Source: Castanea sativa (lineage: Eukaryota > Streptophyta > Magnoliopsida > Fagales > Fagaceae). Taken from it: 64,000 nucleotides of DNA. The notes under the pieces were generated by a model. That model made no database searches and had not been told where the DNA came from. It saw only the letters and a list, made by a program, of their open reading frames with translations. The stretch covers positions 5,491,001 through 5,555,000 of the forward strand of contig NC_134013.1 of the NCBI RefSeq assembly GCF_040712315.1. Direction: 5' to 3'. Made by a program: the position numbers and the translations under genes. Shown here piece after piece: positions 57,212 to 64,000 of this stretch; positions within the stretch are counted from its first letter, which is position 1, and each line of letters starts with the position of its first letter.

Positions 57212-60163
57212 CTAAGCTCTTTGTTCAACGTATGATCCAGAGAGTCCTGAAGTTCCAAGAACTGTAACCTGCAGTCAGAGCCAAATTGTATTAGTAACTC
57301 ATTTATAGGACAAGAGCCACACTAGAGTTTTGACGTGTTATGTATATGAGCTAAATATTTGTTATGGAGCTCGACTGATATATGCCAATGCCACATCCCG
57401 CAGATGCAAAGTAGAAAAGCTAGAAATCTCATGGCTGATGAATCATTTATATGCACTTTCTTCTTTGAAAAGAGAAAGGAAAGGGGGTGTTTATCAGTTA
57501 AATAAATAATTTTTCTTCAGACAGGTCAATCCTTGGCCACGAATACTCCTCCTAGGTTAGCCCAAATAGTTAGGAGAAAATTTTATTTATGCTACAAGAC
57601 TACAATGAACCAAAATTAAATAGTATATGTTACTTCACATAGGCCTTTTTGTTTGTTTTTGGATGCATTTCTCAAAAGTTAGAAACTTAGAATGATACAT
57701 GATTCATCAATGTTCTAAATTTAAGAAATTGGTCAGGTGTTGCAATAAAGTGTTTTATGGCACACCCACTGAGTTCCATGAAGTATGTAAGTCAGTAGTA
57801 TCTACTCTAAGCATTGCCTAACTAAAATAGTTTAGAAAACTCTCAAAGGTATTTGTAAAAATTATGATTACCTTTCCCCACTCGGAATCCAGGCCACTGC
57901 ATCTCATCTTTAAGTGTATCATCTTTGTTCCCAATTCTGTCTCTACTTTCTTCCGCAAATAGGTCTCATCAGGCCCAAATGCATCCAAATAAGCAGTGTA
58001 GCGATTGAAAGCTGCCTGAAGGGCATTCTTAAGCTCATCTGGCATGGGCTTTACATCCTACAGAAAATCTCAGATCATCAAACTACAGGAACTGGAGAGA
58101 CAGAAGGATAAAAAGTCCTCAATTTCACAGACAGACTACATTACCTCCCCACTTATCCCAACACTGTCATCAATTTCCATCTTCAAACTTACAAGAATAC
58201 CAGAAAATTCCTCAACTGCTTCAGCGGCACGGAAAACATTGGCCAGAATCTCTTTGCCAGTTGTGTCATCAGTGGTTTTAGACAATGCTGCCTTTGCGTC
58301 ATGGATGAGAGCATCAGGAAGATGATCCCAATTTCCAGCCAAGAAATCCTTGAAAACATTATGAAGCTCAGGGTCTTTTATGGTGGGCATGTGAGTTACA
58401 TCTTCACTATACAGTCTCTTGCTTCCAATACCCATTGAAAAAGGAGACACGCAATCTGTGGAGTTGCACCACGAGAAGTTCAGTACAAAAGAGCCATCCA
58501 ATAGCAATCATATATCACACATCTAAGCCCAACTAAAAGTTAACCCACTAAGCTAACTGTGTGGAAACACTGCTGCTAACTGTCCACTTGCTGAGAAGGA
58601 AGCACAAGCACAATCAAGACAAAATTACTTACACATCATAAAATATTGTTCGAGTCTGGCACATATGATACAATCTATAACCATTTATTGTGCAGTTTAA
58701 TAAAGTACTATCATGTTTTGGCCAAACTCCAATCATAGAGCTTTCACAGGGCACACCTCAGCCCTAGCCCATGAAGTTCATAGATTTTCTCATGCCTTGG
58801 AGACCATTTTTATGGCACACTCTCATTAATACATATTGTTTTTACTGTCTAAAAACATATTATTGTTGACCTTAACATAACCAAAACAGCGTAAGGCTGA
58901 TTACAAACTATCTACCCTAATATCTCAAACTCTTATTGAAATACTTAGCATTGTACATACAATTATAACAATAACTCTAGTGAAAACTATTTTCACAAAT
59001 TACAGAAATGTCATGTTCTGACTGGTGCCAATGGTGTTGATCACAACTTACCACTTCAACAAGTGGTGAAATGTGTTGTCCCTCTGGCACTACTGATATT
59101 ATGGATGCAAAGTGCCCACAATGAACTCATGGTTAGGAATCCAACCACAACATTAGAAATGTTAAATTACATAACAATGCTCAGGTGCTTAACACCATGT
59201 ACCGAGGACAAAATTCTAAGATATATAACTGATCCACCACTTGAAGATAGACACTCATTACGTAGCCTGTGTTACTTCCTGCCTACCTAAATCTCCATCT
59301 AAATCCTGGCCATGGTGTAAAGGCTCTAGAATAGTTAAGATGCCTTAAAAGTTCAAAGCTACTCTATGTCTCTATCTGTCTCTCTTCTTTTCTTTTCTTT
59401 TTTGATAAGTATAGGATTTTAGTTATATAGATTATCTTACTCTCTTTAAATAGATTTCATACCCTATAATCAGTAATTGTTTTGCCACTATACACTCATG
59501 TTTGTGAATTAGATACGCCGCTAAAGTCCAGCAAGAATAACATCACAATGATCGCAACTTTCAACCTCAATAAGTCTCTGTGTCCCTAGCATTACTGAAA
59601 TCATAAATGCAAAGGAAGGAACCACCATGACCTCATGATCAGGTTTCGAAACACAACATATCAACATTAAGCATTTCAAATTACACAAACATGCTTTTCA
59701 CTAAGCTCAAGTGCTTGCCTTGCATAACACCATGTACTAAGGACAACATTTTAAGACATACAACGGATCATGTATCACATAATACCAGGTACAACACATC
59801 TGTTTACCAAATCCTAAGACCCCAAAGACAAGATAAAAAGATTCCACCTAAAAAACAAAAGACCCAAGTTTTGACTAATTCTTAAAGTTTGCGATTTCAT
59901 CGAAAAATAAATAAAAATTGATGAAAAGTGAGAAATGGGTTTTGGGATTGATAGGAAGTAGATCAAAAATAGAAAAAGAGAAGAGTAGTACCTGAGAGGA
60001 GGCGATTGGGAGATGGGGATGAGAGATTGAAGAGGCTTCGAGAAGGAGAAGCCAAGTGGTGTTGGTGGTGGTGGCGGAGGAGGGTGTGGCTGACGGCGGC
60101 GACATGATAAGATCTGGAGCAAAGTGAGCGATACAGTGATCGAACAATCAATTTTTTATCCAT
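57212..60163 (-). CDS. SDH5: Succinate dehydrogenase subunit 5, mitochondrial (4 exons, 241 aa)
   Basis: Exons are 59992-60163, 58145-58455, 57872-58057 and 57212-57268, with GT-AG introns and matching phases. The first exon gives an Arg/Ser/His-rich, acid-poor N-terminus (MDKKLIVRSLYRSLCSRSYH) typical of a mitochondrial presequence. The mature part contains VFRAAEAVEEFSGILV, GPDETYLRKKVETELGTKM, KMRCSGLDSEWGKV and the C-terminal GTSGLSGSYVEQRA. All of these I recognise from plant SDH5 (At1g47420). SDH5 is one of the plant-specific extra subunits of respiratory complex II at the inner membrane. The start at 60163 is the first ATG. The leader is CT/GA-rich (about 60170-60205 on the plus strand). 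Intron 1 (58456-59991) contains duplicated debris, including a fragment of the upstream neighbour. Confidence 0.95.
59020..59780. repeat. Imperfect local duplication in SDH5 intron 1
   Basis: Sequence around 59125-59235 (CACCATGTACCGAGGACAAA, then TTCTAAGATATA) recurs in diverged form at about 59620-59775 (CACCATGTACTAAGGACAAC, then TTTTAAGACATA). The pseudogene fragment lies between the two copies, which suggests the whole block was duplicated or assembled together. Confidence 0.6.
59261..59548 (+). pseudogene. Truncated copy of the 3' end of the 55277-56007 gene, inside SDH5 intron 1
   Basis: The stretch from 59261 (TGTGTTACTTCCTGCC...) parallels 55918 onward through the last codons, the stop region and into the 3' flank. 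It ends with CGCC GCTAAAGTCCA-type sequence matching about 56410-56450. About 250 bp of the source flank is missing. The coding part is frameshifted and carries an early TAA, so it is non-functional. It lies antisense to SDH5. Confidence 0.75.
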
Positions 60164-61059
60164 TTTCAACTCTCTCTCTCTCTCCCTCTCCCTCTCTCTC
60201 TATCTGCGTATCTCTGTAAAGAAGAAGAAAAGTGTGAGAGAGTAACGAGCGCAGAGGTGTATTTTTTTTTTTGGTCTTGTTTGAGGTGAGCACGTGGCAT
60301 TTGTCGTCAAAACTTGGTTTTATTTAATTATTTATTTAGCTAAATTGCAAACTTTACAATTTTAGAATTTGAATTTTATTCCAAAAATTTTGGGTAATTG
60401 AATTTTACACTTTTAGAATTTGTTTGATTTCAAATCTGTTTTTCATTTTCTTTATTTTATATTCAGATATTGAATTTAAATATAGAAAAAATACTTATTT
60501 TTACATTTGGTAGTGTTTAGTAAATTGTTTTGAATACATAATATATGTATAGAATATATTATACTGAGTTTGGTCATTGTTTTATATTTTAATAAAAAGT
60601 AACTTTTTTTCACTCACACACTTCACATTACCTAAAAAAAAAGTAACCTTATATTTTCAAAAAATTTACGAATATGCTAATGTATTCATAGAAAACAAAA
60701 ATACTGAAAATTTGTATTTATTTTTTGTATTCAAATCCAACTCTTAGGATTCTGAAAATGAAAACTAAATACAAATGCTAAAACCCAACTAGTTTTTAGT
60801 GGTGAGACCCACTAAAAACTGAAAATGAATACAAAAAAACAGTGCTTTTTTTTTTTCAACTAACTAAATACACCTATAAATTCTAAAAAATTTTGTTGTA
60901 AAATCTAATTACCTTCGAAATTTAGGTTATAACATCTAAATACCCTCAAATTTTAGAGGATAAAATTCAAATTATGAAATATCAAGGTATAAAATTTAAA
61001 TACTCTCAAATTTTAAAAAGTAAAATTTAAATTCTGAAATTTTAAGGTGTAAAATCTAA
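60164..61059. other. SDH5: SDH5 leader and promoter, then AT-rich spacer
   Basis: CT-rich runs at 60170-60205 form the probable 5' UTR of SDH5, and a poly-T tract lies at about 60260. The motif AAATTTTA(G/A)(A/G)G-TAAAAT(T/C)(T/C)AA recurs in an irregular array at about 60890-61050. Confidence 0.5.
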
Positions 61060-61207
61060 GGGGTATTTGGTTTGTGTTTTCAAACAATAATTTTTAATTT
61101 TTAAATAACATTACACATATTTCCACATACTTTTTCACATACACGTATTTTCACAAATATTTTTAAACAACAATTTTTAGTTTTTAAACACATGTATCAA
61201 ACGGGCC
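61060..61207. mobile_element. Short Harbinger-like MITE (148 bp)
   Basis: It begins GGGGTATTTGGTTTGTG and ends ATGTATCAAACGGGCC, an imperfect terminal inverted repeat, flanked by TAA (61057-61059 and 61208-61210). It is the reverse-oriented relative of 12422-12571. Confidence 0.7.
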
Positions 61208-62200
61208 TAAATCACCTGCCGTAATTTACAATAGAGCCTATTTAATTTTAAATATCGTTGGGCTTGATTTTCTTTTTCGGGTAAGGATAAAAAGAAGAAA
61301 ATGGGCTTAAGCTGGACGTGGCTGAAGGCCCGGCAGTTGGAGAATTAAGCAAGTTCTTCAGAGCTTCTCTCTCCCTTTTTTATTTTTTATTTTTATTTTT
61401 TATGGATTTGTAAAGCTAAAGAAAACGGTTCATAAAAATATCAGACACAAGCAGGAAGAAGTGATTTAACAAACACTTCTCCATCAGCTCTAGATAAGAT
61501 TTTAGCCTTCCAATTCTATGTTCTTGTGTCAATTATTCTTACCTCAACCTCCCACAATGGGAATACACAAGTTTGGATTAAAAACCATGTGCTTTTTTTA
61601 TGGCTAATAATTTTGTAATAGCAACTTGCTGTCAAAGTTGGTTCAATTTTCATGTGAGTGTTTCTACTTTACCTCTAATTCCAATTTTTTTTAAATGTTT
61701 AGAAATTTATATTGTTTTTAATCAATTAATTTAGAGTTTCTTTTGTATGTATGTGTGTGTTGCAGTGAATTTTGCTTTCATTTTTTTTAATGTTTATAGA
61801 TGTGGATAGTTCTTAATTTGTAAATTCAAGAAGGTTTCTTGGGGTTAAAGTAAAAATATTATTGCAATTTTAATCGTAATTCATGCAATAGTAGGGTGTT
61901 AATTTTAGGGTTAGACTTAGATCTAGTATCTAGTAGTACTGGACTCGCTGAGATGATGACATGTGTTTACTTTTATACACATGTCACCATCTGACTAAGT
62001 TTAGTGCACTGGACCTAAGTCAAATCCTTAATTTTATGTTTGCATACATTAATTAACACAATCATCTTATCTTTTTTATGGGAAAAAGAGAGAGAACATC
62101 TTAGCATGGTAAGTGTTGATATTAGTTTGACAAATAAAAATGTCATTATGTCAATATGTTATAATTATTATTCATTGTTCTTGACCCCACTTCACCTTAA

Positions 62201-62758
62201 GGCTTCATTTCATTTGGGAGTTTAAAAGGGAATTGAATGGAATGGAAATGAATGATCATAAGAGAATGAAAATTAATGTATTTAAGCAATAGAAATGAAT
62301 GAAATGGAATTAAGTAACCTTAATTGGATGTTTTTAAATAAATGAATGAAAATGAATAAAAATAAATGGAATGTAAGTAATCCTATTTGAGAGTAATAGA
62401 GAATGAATGGAATGGAAACATTTTATGACAATATTACTATTAGACCCCTATTTTAAACTAAAATGTTAAATATATAGTGGTATTTTGGAAGTTTTAGTAA
62501 AAAATTCAATAAATCTAATTTCATTTCCTCTCATTCATGCAATTTCAGAGGGAATTAAAATTTGAGATTTTAAGAGAAATGAGTGTTCCCTTCTACCTAT
62601 TCCATTTCATTATCTAGTTTGGGAGTTTAAATGTGAGGGAATGAACTTTTTATTCTTTCCATTAAAACTCAAAAACAAGAGAATGGAAGAATATTATAAA
62701 ATTATTATTATTATTATTATTTTTCATTCCATTATATTCTCTCGTTCCAAACGAGGGC
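62201..62758. mobile_element. Harbinger-like MITE (558 bp), family member B
   Basis: It starts GGCTTCATTTCATTTGGGAG and ends TTCCAAACGAGGGC, with TAA on both sides (62198-62200 and 62759-62761). Its interior is the reverse complement of member A, for example TAGTAAAAAATTCAATAAAT. An (ATT)n run lies at about 62699-62720. Confidence 0.75.
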
Positions 62759-63121
62759 TAATTGTTATTTGAACACGTACAATATATGACTTAGTTAGAC
62801 CATGTATTGCATTTCTCTTTAATCATTAATTAGTGTTTTTCAATAAAATTATAAGTGCTATAAGTTTAGGACTAAAATCGTGCAAGGCACAGGATTTGAA
62901 CTAATGTTGGGCTTAAAAGTAAGGGCTTTGCTCTATCTCACACGGCCTATTTTTCTAAACATTATCTCAAAAAATCACTCATTGATGTCTTGAACACTAT
63001 TTTTCTTTTTAGTTTTCTTGGATTAACTTTAAAAAAAAAAAAAAAAACACACAATTTAAAGTGGTGGTTCTAGTTTGATATTAGTAACAATTTGTTGTCA
63101 AAATATTGTGAATGTAAAAAA

Positions 63122-63387
63122 TAGGGTAAAATATTATTGAAAATATCATATTTCGTCCCTAAACTATTAAAAATGTTATATTTTTGTTCTTAAACTTCAC
63201 TAAAAGTTTGTTTTTCATCTCTAAACTATTGAAAAAGTTTTTTTTTTAATCACTATTTTTGTCTCTATACTATTCAAAAAAACTCTTTACAAAGTTTATG
63301 GATGAAAAAAAAAACATTTTAAAATTTAGGGATGAAAAACAAACTTTTAATAAAGTTTAGGAACAAAAATAATATTTTACCCTAAAA
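63122..63387. repeat. Fold-back element next to the 3' LTR
   Basis: The left end TAGGGTAAAATATTATT is mirrored by the right end AATATTTTACCCTA, and the inversion continues through TCCCTAAACT/AGTTTAGGAAC and AAAGTTTGTTTTTCATC. It could form a stem of more than 100 bp with mismatches. A small MITE is the likely explanation. Confidence 0.65.
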
Positions 63388-63416
63388 AATAATATAATAA
63401 AATATAAGACTGAGAC

Positions 63417-64000
63417 TGTGGGGAGTAAAATGACCTAAATGGGCATATGGGCCTTTGGACTGTAGCATGAAGGGCCGACCTGCTCCAAAATTAAACTCTA
63501 CGAGTTGGCCAATACGCCGAGGGTCCAAGGGTGCAGCCGAGGACGAGCTTATCCTCGGACAAGCCCAAGATAATTCAAAGCTTCATTATGAAGGTCAAAG
63601 CTCAACTCTAGAAAGACTAATGGTTAAAGGGGGAAACCCTGAACCTTCTCGATACACCAGTGTTAAGGAAAATATCTAGAGCAAAGGCTGCCACCTCTGC
63701 ATTAAAGACTCTGCACCTACCTCCCTGGCCGCATTAATAGGGAAGTGACCCCTGAACAGTAGGGCAGAAACTTCTAGTCAGGGTCCCAAAAGGCATCTAA
63801 AAAAGGGGTATTTAAGGGGGAGGAATGCAAAAGAATGGGGGACTCTCTCTTTCTCTCTCTCGCTTACTCTCTCTCTCTAAAGAAAAAGAAAAGAAATTAA
63901 GGATTGTAACCTGTAAGAAAAAAAGAGAAATAATAAAGAAGTAGTCTTCGGCTCGAGTCCGAGGAGATCCATTTGCAATTATCGTTCGTTATTTACCTGT
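63417..64000 (+). mobile_element. LTR of the same family, cut by the window end
   Basis: It starts TGTGGGGAGTAAAATGACC and parallels the LTRs at 1493-2207 (reverse) and 13054-13823. It includes a TATA-like GTATTTAAGGGG box near 63810. The last roughly 100-150 bp of the LTR lie outside the window, so it could be a solo LTR or the 5' LTR of a longer element. Confidence 0.85.

Noticed and set aside
62884..62946. tRNA-like sequence with an ACTTTTAAGC anticodon-like loop on the minus strand
   Set aside because: It has a B-box-like GTTCAAATCC, but the T-arm and acceptor stem do not pair; at most an old SINE remnant.

Overview
This window is nuclear DNA from a flowering plant, most likely a woody eudicot. 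The genes are split by GT-AG introns, the spacers are AT-rich, and there are abundant (AT)n and (GA)n microsatellites, short Harbinger-type MITEs, tRNA-derived SINEs, solo LTRs and a dead LINE. A Fagaceae-like genome is my guess from the style of the repeats, and nothing in the sequence proves it. Nine protein-coding genes can be modelled exon by exon. All exon junctions below were read by eye from splice sites, frame continuity and remembered family sequences.

Layout. 1-12.2 kb: a tandem pair of farnesol-dehydrogenase-like (FLDH) genes on the minus strand. The duplicated block includes long flanking sequence, and each copy later received its own transposon insertions. 12.2-15 kb: a MITE and a solo LTR. 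15.0-18.5 kb: a DUF829/TMEM53-type alpha/beta hydrolase, minus strand. 18.5-22.8 kb: repeats only (tandem repeat, non-autonomous hAT element, SINE). 22.8-28.0 kb: ORC2, minus strand, with one apparent GC-AG intron. 28.4-29.8 kb: a 5'-truncated, disabled LINE with target-site duplications. 30-34.6 kb: MITEs and a SINE. 34.7-40.5 kb: a membrane-anchored apple/PAN-domain protein, plus strand. 41.4-42.3 kb: a tandem duplication. 43-46.3 kb: DPH4 (J-domain plus CSL zinc finger), plus strand. Its 5'-UTR intron carries a Harbinger-like element that appears to have captured the start of a FIP1-like gene. 47.9-48.8 kb: a MITE with a minisatellite and a 63-bp palindrome. 49.5 kb: a small plant protein gene with a 3'-UTR intron. 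52-54.5 kb: a roughly 1.1-1.3 kb tandem repeat. 55.3-56.0 kb: a two-exon plant-specific gene of unknown function. 57.2-60.2 kb: SDH5 of mitochondrial complex II, minus strand, whose first intron holds a broken copy of the neighbouring gene's 3' end. 60-64 kb: MITEs and an LTR that runs off the window.

The genes are unrelated housekeeping or metabolic loci: isoprenoid alcohol oxidation, replication origin licensing, diphthamide synthesis and respiration. They do not form a pathway cluster. I found no prokaryote-style system, CRISPR array, convincing tRNA or rRNA gene, or virus. The most interesting content is the mobile-element history: an apparent gene capture by a MITE, and paralogous empty sites that order insertions relative to the FLDH duplication.
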